Positions 1 to 9,692 of a DNA stretch of 64,000 bases are shown in pieces. The stretch is taken from the NCBI GenBank assembly GCA_049791675.1, contig JBARAD010000105.1, forward strand, positions 54,473 to 118,472, written 5' to 3'. The notes beneath the pieces were generated by a model that did not search any database, was not told the origin of the DNA, and was given only the letters and a program-made list of their open reading frames with translations. The stretch is from Chryseosolibacter sp049791675 (GTDB lineage Bacteria; Bacteroidota; Bacteroidia; Cytophagales; Cyclobacteriaceae). Position 1 is the first letter of the stretch. The number at the start of each line of letters is the position of its first letter. Both the position numbers and the translations under genes were made by a program.

Positions 1-1016
1 GCGTTGCAGGACTAACCCACGGACATGTTCACTGGATCCTGGGGGCGGCGCAGCGCGGGGAGCTGGAGATCGTTGGCATTGCTGAGGCTGACAAAGACCT
101 GGCTGAACGCCTCATGAGTCAGTATAACATCCCATCGGGCGTTTTATATACTGATCTTTCAAAAATGTTGACGGCGGCGAAACCCGAAGCAGTCACCGCT
201 TTCGGATCCATCTACGATCACCTCATGGTCGTGAAAGAATGCGCGCCCAGGAAAATCCATGTGATGGTCGAGAAACCCCTCGCGGTGAGCCTCGACCATG
301 CTCGGCAAATGGAGCAGCTTGCGCGCCAACACAACATCCATCTCCTGACGAATTATGAAACAACGTGGTATGGCAGCAACCACCGAGCTTTCCAAATGAT
401 CCATGAACAAAAGCTGTTCGGAGACATCACCAAAATGGTAGTACATGACGGGCACCAGGGACCCAAAGAGATCGGCGTGAACAAGGAGTTCCTGGAGTGG
501 CTCACCGATCCCAGGCTCAACGGCGGCGGAGCACTGATGGACTTCGGTTGCTATGGCGCCAATCTCATCACGTGGCTGATGAAAGGACAACGCCCGCTTT
601 CGGTCTTTGCCGTGACGCAGCAGATCAAACCACACATCTACAGCAAGGTCGACGATGAGGCAACCATTGTTGTCACCTACCCGAAAGCGCAGGCCATCAT
701 ACAGGCTTCGTGGAACTGGCCTTACAGCCGGAAGGACATGGAGATCTATGGCAAGACAGGATTCATCACGGCCGACAAAAAAGGAATCCGTTATCTGACA
801 GATGCTCAAATACCCGTAAAAGAAGAGGAAATCGAAGGACGCCAGATACCCTACAACGATCCCTTTGCTTTCCTCACCGCAATAATACGCGGCAACATCA
901 AAATGAATGATGACGATCTTTCATCGTTGCCGGTGAACATGACAGCAATGGAAATTCTTGATGCGGCGCAGCAATCGGCGAGGAGCGGGAAGGTTATCTA
1001 TCTGCCCCGGAAATAA
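1..1016 (+). CDS. Gfo/Idh/MocA family oxidoreductase, 5' end cut by window
   Basis: The frame is open from the first bases of the window, so the true start lies upstream; the first in-frame ATG (position 114) is internal. The visible part starts inside the Rossmann fold and keeps the family's EKP motif (MVEKPLAV), whose lysine normally sits by the nicotinamide and substrate. A beta-sheet substrate domain follows. Family members are NAD(P)-dependent sugar or inositol dehydrogenases; the substrate cannot be read here. There is no signal peptide in view. The stop codon is one base from the stop of the convergent HD-domain gene, leaving no room for a separate terminator. Confidence 0.9.
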   Translation, partial: VAGLTHGHVHWILGAAQRGELEIVGIAEADKDLAERLMSQYNIPSGVLYTDLSKMLTAAKPEAVTAFGSIYDHLMVVKECAPRKIHVMVEKPLAVSLDHARQMEQLARQHNIHLLTNYETTWYGSNHRAFQMIHEQKLFGDITKMVVHDGHQGPKEIGVNKEFLEWLTDPRLNGGGALMDFGCYGANLITWLMKGQRPLSVFAVTQQIKPHIYSKVDDEATIVVTYPKAQAIIQASWNWPYSRKDMEIYGKTGFITADKKGIRYLTDAQIPVKEEEIEGRQIPYNDPFAFLTAIIRGNIKMNDDDLSSLPVNMTAMEILDAAQQSARSGKVIYLPRK

Positions 1017-1017
1017 T

Positions 1018-1599
1018 TTAATACCATTCCGCAGGTTTTGGTAAAGCAGGTAAAGATTCCTCGACGAGCCGGATGGCCCTTTCCCGGAGAACGGGATGTC
1101 CACTTTCCATCAACATCAACATCCGCCTGGCTTCCCGTACATAAGTCCTGGCAAAATCTGCGTCCTGCCGCACAATATCGGATACGTTGTCAATGATATC
1201 AGCATATTTGACCGACTGCGCTTCAGGACTCACCAGCGAAAGGCGCCGTGCCTCCTTGTCTTTTCGCGTGCGCCGGTTCAATCCCGGGTAAGCGGACTTG
1301 ATGAATATATCCGTGAGTTCTGTCACCAGTGCCACAACCTGCGCCGCCGCTGCAGGATCCAGAATTTCAAGGAGCGCGCTTTCCATTTCCGTGCCGGTGA
1401 CAGGGGTATCCTCCAGCACGTCGTGAAGGATGGCCGCAGAAAGCACACGAATGTCATTGTTGAATTCGCGCACCATTTCCATTACCCTCACCGGATGCAC
1501 AATATATTTTTCGCCCGAGTATTTGCGCACCTGGTCTCCGTGAGCCTTGTCAGCATAAGCAGTGACGTAACGTATGATTTCAATTCCTGAAACATCCAT
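1018..1599 (-). CDS. HD-domain phosphohydrolase, RelA/SpoT hydrolase-like (MESH1 type)
   Basis: A small soluble protein of 193 residues made of one HD domain. The metal-binding signature is visible: a histidine near residue 35 (VHPVRV), the HD pair with following ED (LHDVLEDT, near residues 59-64) and a late aspartate (YADIIDN). This layout matches the (p)ppGpp hydrolase half of SpoT and stand-alone MESH1-like enzymes, with no synthetase or TGS domain. The likely role is nucleotide or alarmone hydrolysis (inference from family). The frame extends upstream to a TTG at 1617, but the ATG at 1599 is the better start. Confidence 0.82.
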   Translation of the reverse strand: MDVSGIEIIRYVTAYADKAHGDQVRKYSGEKYIVHPVRVMEMVREFNNDIRVLSAAILHDVLEDTPVTGTEMESALLEILDPAAAAQVVALVTELTDIFIKSAYPGLNRRTRKDKEARRLSLVSPEAQSVKYADIIDNVSDIVRQDADFARTYVREARRMLMLMESGHPVLRERAIRLVEESLPALPKPAEWY

Positions 1600-1804
1600 A
1601 ATTCTATTATTAAACAAAATTCATGCACGAACCCGTATTGAGAACCCTTTCGGAAAACAATGTGGTATTGGGGTGCAAAATTCCCAGCATGAAAGAATAT
1701 TACTTCTCTAAAATGCCGCTTTATTTATAGTGTTGGCCGGCTATCCATGTCGATGGACGATGATTTTCAGGAAGTGCATATGTAGTAACAACCCTTGCGC
1801 TAAA

Positions 1805-3199
1805 CTAATTCAACAGGATCCTGAAAATCTGGAGATACCTGCCGTCGTCAGTTGTTTGATAGCGGTTGTACACCAGGGCGTTGCCAGCATGATCCCACAC
1901 CACCGTAAGCACTGGCGCCTGATCATCGGAGGTCCTCACGGTGATCCTCCGTGACACTCCGGTCCGGATGTCAGTTATCCAGATGCTGTTATCGCAAATA
2001 AATGCCACAGATTTTCCGTCGGGACTGATATTAAATTGTGCCTGTATAGAAGATTCAAGTTCCGTTACCTGCCGGATTTCTCCACCATTGGTGGGAACTT
2101 CATAGAGCTGAACGATACCGTTGTCGTCTTTCATTAGAAAATATATGCGCGCACCATCGGGCGCAGACCTGAGCCAAAAGCGTGGTCCCTGCACGCCGGG
2201 AAATTTTCGTCTGTCGGTAAATGTCACTCTGCGCTGCACAACGCCAAGCGGTACCGTGGGTCTGGTCGTGAGCGTACCTTCCAACGTCTGGCCTGGTGCT
2301 GCATGTGTGACGTCATCCGGGATATCAGAGACAAACACTTCTGTCAGTGGGGAGCCGTCCTTTACGCGCACAATGCCCTGAAAGGCAATGGCTCTTCGCT
2401 GGTGTGCGCCATCCTTCTTGTCGTAACCATTTTTTCCCACCCAGCATTCGTCAAGCGCTTTCTCCACCTCATCGCTTCCTGCTGCAGGTGTCTCGGTAAC
2501 AGTAGCAACAACCACTGTAAAATACTGACCCGAGAAATTTTCGGCTGTCTCCTCCGCAAGCGTTACCTGTTTTACCGGGGCCATCACGCCAATGGTACGC
2601 AGATCCTTCGAGTCCGGATTCACCTGCTCCTGTTTTTCCATCAGCCAGTCGTTATAGGTAAAGCTGATCCATTCACCATCCCCGCTCCAGCTATGGGCAT
2701 GGGTTCCTCCACGCAAGGCACCGGGAACCAGTGGACCTGAGATGCTCCTAGCTTCGGCGTGGCTGATCACTCCCGGATCCTGTTCATTCAGGATCGCGCC
2801 AAAACGCCGGGTGAAGCCATAGGGATTTTCTTCGTCACAGTTGGTCAGTCCATGAATGAAGATCATCCTGTCCTTCAAGGGATGAAAAGCAACGGCGCCC
2901 ACACCAGGTCCGTGAATGGTCTGGCCTGCCGTTGTATACAGCCTGACAATCTCACCTGTCCTGATGTTTACCTTTTCAATGCAACAGGTGCGGCCGATGT
3001 GCGTCTGATCGTTGCGCGTATCGTAAACAACCCATTGATCATCGGGTGAAAATACCTGGGCCGAATTTAACATGTGGCCATAACGGCCTGACGTAAGTTG
3101 CACCTCCTGCATGGTATCGTAATTGGTTTTGTATAAAGACCGCACCTGTGATAAAAGGCCAGCGAAAAAAAATAAGCTCAGACAAATGTGTCGTATCAT
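1805..3199 (-). CDS. YidR-like (DUF3748) beta-propeller protein
   Basis: 464 residues with an N-terminal signal peptide (hydrophobic stretch in residues 5-20). The body consists of TolB/WD40-like blades with repeated SPDDQWV/SPDGKSV-type turns. The segment with QTIHGPGVGAVAFHP and GGTHAHSWSGDGEW resembles E. coli YidR (DUF3748), a protein of unknown biochemical function. It starts 4 bp after the stop of the sodium:solute symporter gene, so it is very likely the last gene of the symporter transcript. A periplasmic ligand-sensing or hydrolytic role in sugar use is only a guess. Confidence 0.75.
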   Translation of the reverse strand: MIRHICLSLFFFAGLLSQVRSLYKTNYDTMQEVQLTSGRYGHMLNSAQVFSPDDQWVVYDTRNDQTHIGRTCCIEKVNIRTGEIVRLYTTAGQTIHGPGVGAVAFHPLKDRMIFIHGLTNCDEENPYGFTRRFGAILNEQDPGVISHAEARSISGPLVPGALRGGTHAHSWSGDGEWISFTYNDWLMEKQEQVNPDSKDLRTIGVMAPVKQVTLAEETAENFSGQYFTVVVATVTETPAAGSDEVEKALDECWVGKNGYDKKDGAHQRRAIAFQGIVRVKDGSPLTEVFVSDIPDDVTHAAPGQTLEGTLTTRPTVPLGVVQRRVTFTDRRKFPGVQGPRFWLRSAPDGARIYFLMKDDNGIVQLYEVPTNGGEIRQVTELESSIQAQFNISPDGKSVAFICDNSIWITDIRTGVSRRITVRTSDDQAPVLTVVWDHAGNALVYNRYQTTDDGRYLQIFRILLN

Positions 3200-3203
3200 G
3201 CCA

Positions 3204-4745
3204 TTATCCGGACATGCCGGAGAGCCTTAAGCGCAGTTTTGAAATCAGTATACCGGATAAGAAGATGGTGAGGGTCCCCACAACGATGACCATGTTCACA
3301 TGAAGTGAGTTTTTCAAAATGGAATATTCCTCCGGGATCATGTATGAAAATGTCATCCACAGGATCACCAGAATACCGACGATCGTTGCGCCCTTTGCCG
3401 CAGCATTGCCCGTGCTTTTGCTGATGATCCCCAACAGGAACAGCCCCAGCATCCCCCCGGCAAAAATACCCGCCAGTTGCCACCAGATATCCAGAATACT
3501 TTTAACGCCAATCATCAGTATACCTGCGCCAATGGAAAAGATCCCGATGGCGCCGGTGGCGGCATACAACACGATCATTTCCTGTTTCTGTGTAGTGTTT
3601 TTATTGATGTAGCGCTGATAAATATCCTTTAGAAAAACCGTGGCACTTGCGTTCATTCCGCTACTGATGGTGCTCATTGCCGCGGAGAGAATTGCCGCGA
3701 TGATCAAACCCAGCAGCCCCGCGGGTACCTTGTTCACCATAAAATATGGCAAGACCTTGTCCCCATAGTCACTGGGTTGAAGCGTGCTGCTATCGACTCC
3801 TTTTTCCAGGGCTACCTGTTGCTTTATGGTTTCTATCAACTCGGGATGTTGGTGAAAATAGGCATACAATGCCGTTCCAATAAAGAAGAAAACCAACGAC
3901 ACGGGTACATACCAGTAAACACACAGCCAGATACTCTTCGCAGCCTCCTTCTCTGTTTTTGCCGTATGGTATCGCTGTACGTAATTCTGATCGATACCGA
4001 AATTATTGAGATTGATAAAGAAGCCATACAGAAAGATCACCCAAAAGGTAGATGAACCCAGATCAGTCACATCGTAACTCCCGAGGCTGAATTTATTGTC
4101 AGCAGATCCGATAGCAATGATGTCTGCGACACCGTTATCCATTCCATAGACGATAATACCGAGTACGACGAGGGCGCCGATGGTTTTAATAATTCCCTGC
4201 ACGACTTCCGTCCAGATGACTGCCTCGATTCCTCCAAGCATGGTATAGGAAATAATGCATGCCCCACTCACGATCATGATGGTGCTCATGTCTATACCCG
4301 TGAGCGCTTCCAGCGTAAGCGCAATTCCGAAAAAAATGGAACCCATGCGCGCGAGTTGCGTAAGCACAAAGCAGATCATGGCGTACGTCCTTGCCCAGGG
4401 CCCGAACCGGTGCTCGAGGTGGGTATAGGCACTGACCTCGCCTGTCTTCCGGTAGAAGGGAACAAAATACTTTGCGGAGATCCACGCGGCAAAGGGCATT
4501 GACAAACTGAATACAAAGGCATTCCAATCGCTGCCGAAAGCTTTTCCGGGAACACCCAGGAAAGTATTACTGCTTAAAAAAGTCGCGTACAGGCTGATGC
4601 CCAAAGCCCATCCCGGAATATGGCCCGAAGCTTTGGTGAACTGATCGGTGCTTTGCTTCTTTCTCGAAAAGTAAACGCCGATCCCGATCATTCCCAACAG
4701 ATACAGGGCAATAACGGATAAGTCGACTATGGGGAGAGAATTCAT
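3204..4745 (-). CDS. Sodium:solute symporter (SSS family), likely sugar or sialic acid uptake
   Basis: About 513 residues with some 13 hydrophobic segments and the SSS-family N-terminus (GIGVYFSRKKQSTDQF, then SLYATFLSSNTFLGVPG). It should couple sodium entry to uptake of a sugar or related solute across the inner membrane. The ATG at 4745 is preferred; the reading frame extends nine codons upstream to a TTG. It lies 33 bp downstream of an MFS carrier and 4 bp upstream of a YidR-like gene. Proximity to an N-acetylneuraminate-lyase family gene suggests sialic acid or a related acid as cargo, but no residue settles this. Confidence 0.88.
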   Translation of the reverse strand: MNSLPIVDLSVIALYLLGMIGIGVYFSRKKQSTDQFTKASGHIPGWALGISLYATFLSSNTFLGVPGKAFGSDWNAFVFSLSMPFAAWISAKYFVPFYRKTGEVSAYTHLEHRFGPWARTYAMICFVLTQLARMGSIFFGIALTLEALTGIDMSTIMIVSGACIISYTMLGGIEAVIWTEVVQGIIKTIGALVVLGIIVYGMDNGVADIIAIGSADNKFSLGSYDVTDLGSSTFWVIFLYGFFINLNNFGIDQNYVQRYHTAKTEKEAAKSIWLCVYWYVPVSLVFFFIGTALYAYFHQHPELIETIKQQVALEKGVDSSTLQPSDYGDKVLPYFMVNKVPAGLLGLIIAAILSAAMSTISSGMNASATVFLKDIYQRYINKNTTQKQEMIVLYAATGAIGIFSIGAGILMIGVKSILDIWWQLAGIFAGGMLGLFLLGIISKSTGNAAAKGATIVGILVILWMTFSYMIPEEYSILKNSLHVNMVIVVGTLTIFLSGILISKLRLRLSGMSG

Positions 4746-4778
4746 TCGTGCAATGGTGGAGTATAAAAACAATTAAGG

Positions 4779-6047
4779 TCAGGATTCAGAAACTTTGAGC
4801 CGGAAAACGTCGCGCCAGTTTTTGACCGTGGCATTATTCACGAGCGGCTTTGCCCACAAACCTACACTGAAGATATAACCCAGTGTAATAAAAAGCGCAA
4901 GCATGGCCAGCTGCAAACCTACCAGTTCGGCAAGACCACCGATGATCAGCGGCATCACAGCGCCACCGGCGATACCGGAACACAGGATACCTGAAAACGT
5001 GCCATGATGGCGCGGCACTGAATTCAATCCCAACGACACAAGGATAGACCACACCACAGACAAGAAGAATCCTGTCAGTGGAAAACAAATCAGGGCAGCA
5101 TCCAGCGGACCGAAGAGCGCTGTCGCCAGGGCCGCCATGGTGCACACTGCCGCGCCGGTCAATACTTTCCGGCTGTCAACCAGCTTCAGTATGAACAATC
5201 CCAGAAGACATCCAATGGTCATCAACCCCCAGAAATAAGAAATGATGACCGCCCCTGTAGTAGAAGGATCTGTTCCGTGGTACATCTGAAGAAATTTCGA
5301 CGTCCAGTTTGCAATACCCTGCTCCGTGCCCACGTAGGCGAAAATCCCAAGAAAAAAAAGCCAGACAACCTTGTTCCCGATCAGGGATTTGAAACCCGCG
5401 CCGATGTCGACCTTTTCGTCTTCCTTCAATTCAACTTTTGGAAATTTAACAAGTGCGACAGTCACCACCATCAGAAGTGCCGTCAGGGCAAAGACCCAGT
5501 ACAGGGCAACCCATTTGATATCGGCCGATACCAACCGGTTGAAAAGCAGGATCAGTGATCCGGTATTGTCTGTGTGAATGTTGCTGACAAGATAGCTATA
5601 CAGCAATGGACTGAGGAAGGAGGCGGAACCAAAAAACAATTGCGCAAACACCGAATTGAAAGCGAAATGCTCTTCGCCGCCAGCCTGCCGCAACAATGGA
5701 TTGATCACCACCTGGAGCATCGCCATCCCGATTCCAATCGAAAACAATGAGATCAATGCAACTTCGAAAGTTGGAAATAACGCGAACATGAGGGCGGCCA
5801 CGAATGCGAGCGCAAAACCCGATAATGTAACGGCCTTTTCCGAATACTTTTCTATAAGGATGCCTGCGGGGATCGACATCACACCGTACGCCACGAAAAA
5901 CGAAAATGGCAGAAACCCGGCCAGCCCAATACTCAGATCAAAGCTGTCAATGATGTCGGGAATGAGTGGCCCCAGGATATTCGTCAAAAATGAAATGACG
6001 AAAAAGATCAAAAAGATCAGCAGTACAATAAAGGTGTTTCGTTTCAT
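4779..6047 (-). CDS. MFS sugar transporter (FucP/NanT-like)
   Basis: 422 residues with about 12 membrane segments in two six-helix halves and a central charged loop (VELKEDEKVD). The start (FLTNILGPLIPDIIDSF, then FFVAYGVMSIPAG) is like the FucP-type sugar:proton symporters that act in Bacteroidota monosaccharide, GlcNAc and sialic acid loci. It is the first gene of a three-gene minus-strand run with the sodium symporter and the YidR-like gene, and is separated by 187 bp from the AraC regulator gene. Cargo is unproven; a sialic acid or amino-sugar role is inferred from the aldolase gene across the regulator. Confidence 0.85.
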   Translation of the reverse strand: MKRNTFIVLLIFLIFFVISFLTNILGPLIPDIIDSFDLSIGLAGFLPFSFFVAYGVMSIPAGILIEKYSEKAVTLSGFALAFVAALMFALFPTFEVALISLFSIGIGMAMLQVVINPLLRQAGGEEHFAFNSVFAQLFFGSASFLSPLLYSYLVSNIHTDNTGSLILLFNRLVSADIKWVALYWVFALTALLMVVTVALVKFPKVELKEDEKVDIGAGFKSLIGNKVVWLFFLGIFAYVGTEQGIANWTSKFLQMYHGTDPSTTGAVIISYFWGLMTIGCLLGLFILKLVDSRKVLTGAAVCTMAALATALFGPLDAALICFPLTGFFLSVVWSILVSLGLNSVPRHHGTFSGILCSGIAGGAVMPLIIGGLAELVGLQLAMLALFITLGYIFSVGLWAKPLVNNATVKNWRDVFRLKVSES

Positions 6048-6234
6048 TGGCTCAGCCTGTTAGCAACATTTCTCAGGAAGCCCTGAATCTCAGATCGCCT
6101 CCTGTGCACCTAGATACATAATTTTTTGCTAAGGTTAAATCTATTTTACGCAACATCATTCCCCTTTTACGCCTACGATACCGCAAAAAGCGAAAACCCC
6201 TCGGCTGGCTGAATGCAAAGCAGGATGCACGATG

Positions 6235-7110
6235 TTACTCCCGGTGCCGGTAGTTTTTGAAATGTTTGGGAGAGGTACCCATGATCTGCTTAAATACCTT
6301 GGAAAAATGATACTGGTCGAAGAAACCCAGGGCATACGCAATGGATTTAATGGTTTGATCCGTGTTCTGTAACATCTGGCAGGCGCGCTGAACTTTCATC
6401 GATGTATAAAGATTGAGTGGTGACTGCATCGTTTTCCTTTTAAACAAGGCGCAGTAATGCGACACCGATAACCCTGCAGCTTTCGCGAGGTCCTGAAGCG
6501 TGACATTACCATGAATGTTCTCCCGCATAAATTCAATGCTTTGAATCACGCCATCTTTCTTTCCATGTTTCTTCGCAGAAAGAATGGTGAGCCGGAAAGA
6601 ACAGAGAAAACTGTAAAAACGACTGTTGGCATACACCAGGTTTTCCATGTTCTCCAGGAGCTCCAGGTGGTGCAGAATGTCATTGAACTGGGCGATCCTC
6701 CCCACCAGGGGTTTTGCCTTCCGCGGTGCGTAATTATTTTTTCCCATCAGGTGAAGCAACATGTTGGCGGCCTGGGTACCGGAGAAATAAGCCCAATAGA
6801 TACTCCATGGATTTTCCTTTGATGAACCGAGGCGGACGGGCGTATCATGCGCAAGTGTGAAAAAATCATTTTCGCCGACGGGAAAAGTCTTGCCGCTTAC
6901 GGAATACCACCCCTCACCCTTGGCCACATAGATCAGCAGATAATGGTTGCCTGAGGTGTGTTTTTTAAAAGGCTTGAAAGCGGTATCACCCTCGAAACCT
7001 ATCTCCGTGATGAACAGATTTTTACACAAAGGATGCTGACTCATCCTTTTTTGCACACTGTGCGGAATCACGCAATAGCGATGAAGCGGAGATTTTTCAA
7101 TGGCGTCCAT
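6235..7110 (-). CDS. AraC family transcriptional regulator
   Basis: About 291 residues: an N-terminal cupin-like ligand-binding half (residues 20-150, with GNHYLLIYVAKGEGWY) and a C-terminal AraC double helix-turn-helix (LQDLAKAAGLSVSHYCALFKRK, then IKSIAYALGFFDQYHFSKVFKQ). The ATG at 7110 is chosen over an upstream GTG at 7152, which would add an unlikely hydrophobic leader. The gene lies between the transporter run and the divergently transcribed aldolase gene, so it probably controls one or both in response to the sugar they handle. Confidence 0.9.
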   Translation of the reverse strand: MDAIEKSPLHRYCVIPHSVQKRMSQHPLCKNLFITEIGFEGDTAFKPFKKHTSGNHYLLIYVAKGEGWYSVSGKTFPVGENDFFTLAHDTPVRLGSSKENPWSIYWAYFSGTQAANMLLHLMGKNNYAPRKAKPLVGRIAQFNDILHHLELLENMENLVYANSRFYSFLCSFRLTILSAKKHGKKDGVIQSIEFMRENIHGNVTLQDLAKAAGLSVSHYCALFKRKTMQSPLNLYTSMKVQRACQMLQNTDQTIKSIAYALGFFDQYHFSKVFKQIMGTSPKHFKNYRHRE

Positions 7111-7265
7111 ACGAAAAAAGCAAACTGCGAACCGCAAGATAAGGGGAAACACGAAAACGCAACCATAATTTTATACATCTTTTTAGTAAAGGCCTACATT
7201 GATCAGCGGTTCGTTCTTTTCCAACTTGTAAGGGTAAATAAACTTCCATAAACCCTGAACTAATC

Positions 7266-8207
7266 ATGTTGCGTTACAACGTTCAAATCCTGCCCGCAGT
7301 ATTTACCCCGATGTTTGAAGATGGATCCATCCATTACGCACAAACAAAGGCCTTGTATCAGCGTTGTATCGAATCGGGGTTCAAGGGAATATTTCTAAAC
7401 GGCACCACGGGAGAATGCATGTCGCTTCATGTTGACGAAAGGAAAAAAATGGTAGAAGCCTGGGTGGAATGCCGGAAGAAAAACAACAACCCTGACTTTA
7501 GAATTTTTGTGCACGTGGGCAGCGCTAATTTGTATGAAGCTGCTGAAATGGCGGAGCACGCGCAGGCACAGGGCGTGAACGGGATCGCCATGGTACCCAC
7601 GTTCTATTTCCGCCCAAGAACACTGGCGGACCTCGTAGAACAATGCAAATATGTTGCGGCCGCGGCGCCGGAAGTGCCCTTCTACTACTATAACATCCCT
7701 TCGATGACCGGGGTAAATTTCCCTTTGATCAATTTCATAGAATCGGCCATCAGGGAAATCCCGACATTCTCGGGGTTGAAAAACAGTTTCAACGACCTGG
7801 TCGACTACCAGCAGTGCCTCCATTATGCGAAGGAGGATTACGCAATGTACTGGGGCACGGATGAGGTCTTCATGATGGTGTATGCGGCAGGAAACCGCCA
7901 CTATGTGGGAAGCACCTACAATTTCATGGGTGACATCTATTTCAAGATGCTGGACGCATTTCACGCGGCAAACTTTGAAAAACTGAACACGCTTCAGGCT
8001 GAAGCCAACAACATCTACAAGATCCTCGGCGATTATAATTCACTGATCGCCGGAAAAGAAATGATGCGCCATATTGGAATCGACTGCGGTCCTGTGCGCA
8101 GGCCGCTGAAGAATCTGAAAGCGTCGGACAGCGCAGCGCTCCTGGAACGGTTAAACAAAACCACGTTCTTTAATTACGCACTGAGTGAAAAGCCCATGAA
8201 AATATAA
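7266..8207 (+). CDS. N-acetylneuraminate lyase / DHDPS-family aldolase
   Basis: 313 residues forming a class I aldolase TIM barrel. It has the GTTGE motif (near residue 47) that binds the pyruvate carboxylate, the tyrosine of YYYNIPSMTGV (near residue 140) and the Schiff-base lysine in SGLKNS (near residue 172). The YNIP and LKNS forms are those of N-acetylneuraminate lyases rather than of dihydrodipicolinate synthases. It would split N-acetylneuraminate into N-acetylmannosamine and pyruvate in the cytoplasm. Flanking AraC and XylR-like regulators and nearby transporters fit a catabolic role. A 2-keto-3-deoxy sugar acid aldolase remains possible. Confidence 0.85.
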   Translation: MLRYNVQILPAVFTPMFEDGSIHYAQTKALYQRCIESGFKGIFLNGTTGECMSLHVDERKKMVEAWVECRKKNNNPDFRIFVHVGSANLYEAAEMAEHAQAQGVNGIAMVPTFYFRPRTLADLVEQCKYVAAAAPEVPFYYYNIPSMTGVNFPLINFIESAIREIPTFSGLKNSFNDLVDYQQCLHYAKEDYAMYWGTDEVFMMVYAAGNRHYVGSTYNFMGDIYFKMLDAFHAANFEKLNTLQAEANNIYKILGDYNSLIAGKEMMRHIGIDCGPVRRPLKNLKASDSAALLERLNKTTFFNYALSEKPMKI

Positions 8208-8382
8208 ACCAAGACCGCAGACCGGAAGCATTTTTAAGGAGGAGAATAATATCATACATCAACTGGTGCGGTGCCAGGGGAAGGCAGGGAGGATCATTTT
8301 CACCGCTGAAACTTTCCCGGATGATCATCATACAGTCAACCCGGGAAGACAAAAAACTTGAACTCATTAACCACCAACGGAT

Positions 8383-9549
8383 ATGTGCAAAATAATTTTA
8401 TTGAGTGACTTTGCCGAGGAGTTTGGTAAGAACCTGCTCCGCGGGATTGCCCGGTACTCGAAAGAACACGGGCCATGGACGTTTTGCCGTATGCCCGGTT
8501 ATTACCGGGAAACCATCGGAATAGATGGAATATTGGCCTGGGCAAAAGAATGGAAAGCAGATGGAATTATCGGACAATTCTACAATAACGAGGAGGTCTT
8601 GAAATTCAGACAGGCAAAAATACCCGTCATCGCGCAGGATTTTAAAGAAAGGTTTCAGGAGATCCCCAATATCACCGGTGCCTATAAGGAAACCGGACGC
8701 ATGGGCGCCGAATACTTTCTGAAAAAAGGTTTTAAGAACTTTGCCTTCTATGGTTTCAGAAACATTGTGTGGTCACGCGAACGTGCTGACGGATTCAAGG
8801 AACGTGTGAAAGAAGCAGGTTACGACGTACACGTGCATGAACGCACGGATTCACGCGGAATGGACCTATGGCACTACAAGCCCTCAACCCTCACAAAATG
8901 GCTGAAGTCGCTGCCTAAACCCATTGCCCTCATGTCATGCGACGATAACATGGGCAATCACATCACGGAGGCAAGCCGGCTGATGAAGATCAGGATCCCG
9001 GAAGAAATCGCGGTGCTCGGTGTGGATAACGACGAAATGCTATGTGAACTGTCTGATCCCCCCCTCTCAAGCATCGGGCTCGATACGGAACGAAGCGGAT
9101 ACGAAGCCGCGCGCCTCATGCACCAGATGATTGAAAAGAAAACCGGAAAATTCAATGACATCTACGTGCAGCCTACACAGGTTGTCTCCCGCGTCTCGAC
9201 CGATATTTTTGCAAGCGCGGATAAGTACATTGTCGATGCCTTGAAATACATCCACGATAACCTGGATAAGAATCTCAAAGTCAGCCAGGTTTTGAAAGAA
9301 GTTCCCATGTCCCGCAGATCACTTGAAAAGCGGTTCGTAATGACCACCGGGTATCCGGTATATGAATACATCTACAACAAGCGAATTGAAAAGTTCACGC
9401 AAAAACTATTGGAGACTGACTTGACCATTTTTGAGATCGCGCTCGACCTTGGACTGAGTGACAGTAAAAACATCGCCAGGCAGTTCAAACAGCTGAAGGG
9501 ATTGACTCCGGTCGCATACCGGAAGAAGTATGTGTTGCAGAAAGCGTGA
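8383..9549 (+). CDS. XylR-like regulator: sugar-binding domain plus AraC-type HTH
   Basis: 388 residues, close to E. coli XylR (392). Residues 1-275 form a periplasmic-binding-protein fold (LLSDFAEEFGKNLLRGIARY at the start; VLGVDNDEMLCELSDPPLSSI late). Residues 285-388 form an AraC double helix-turn-helix (LKVSQVLKEVPMSRRSLEKRF and LTIFEIALDLGLSDSKNIARQF). No LacI-type HTH is present at the N-terminus, so this gene does not obviously encode the reader of the palindromes at 42-64 kb. It follows the aldolase gene by 175 bp on the same strand and probably responds to the sugar of that pathway. Confidence 0.9.
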   Translation: MCKIILLSDFAEEFGKNLLRGIARYSKEHGPWTFCRMPGYYRETIGIDGILAWAKEWKADGIIGQFYNNEEVLKFRQAKIPVIAQDFKERFQEIPNITGAYKETGRMGAEYFLKKGFKNFAFYGFRNIVWSRERADGFKERVKEAGYDVHVHERTDSRGMDLWHYKPSTLTKWLKSLPKPIALMSCDDNMGNHITEASRLMKIRIPEEIAVLGVDNDEMLCELSDPPLSSIGLDTERSGYEAARLMHQMIEKKTGKFNDIYVQPTQVVSRVSTDIFASADKYIVDALKYIHDNLDKNLKVSQVLKEVPMSRRSLEKRFVMTTGYPVYEYIYNKRIEKFTQKLLETDLTIFEIALDLGLSDSKNIARQFKQLKGLTPVAYRKKYVLQKA

Positions 9550-9601
9550 AGAAAAATTGAAAGTTGAAACGCAAGCCTGGTTAAAAGGATTTCTTTCCTC
9601 C

Positions 9602-9614
9602 GGCCACGCGGGAT
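9602..9614 (+). repeat. Copy 1 of the CCACGCGGGAT intergenic motif
   Basis: The intergenic space between the convergent XylR-like gene and the polytopic membrane protein gene holds GGCCACGCGGGAT. The same core occurs at 26117-26127 and, with a 2-bp insertion, near 29572-29584. All three copies have the same orientation and lie just past the stop codon of a minus-strand gene. Confidence 0.35.
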
Positions 9615-9692
9615 TTTTCTCCACGAGCGATGCGGCCTGCACCTAAATCACTATTCCCGGAGATTTCAGGACGCAACAGCAGGAACTTCAAC

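Noticed and set aside
159..809. A 216-residue minus-strand frame opposite the first oxidoreductase
   Set aside because: The plus strand has clear Gfo/Idh motifs; the antisense translation has none.
8383..9549. XylR-like gene as the reader of the GGGTACGTACCC operators
   Set aside because: Its DNA-binding domain is AraC-type; LacI-type palindromes with central CG are not expected for it, and no copy lies near it.
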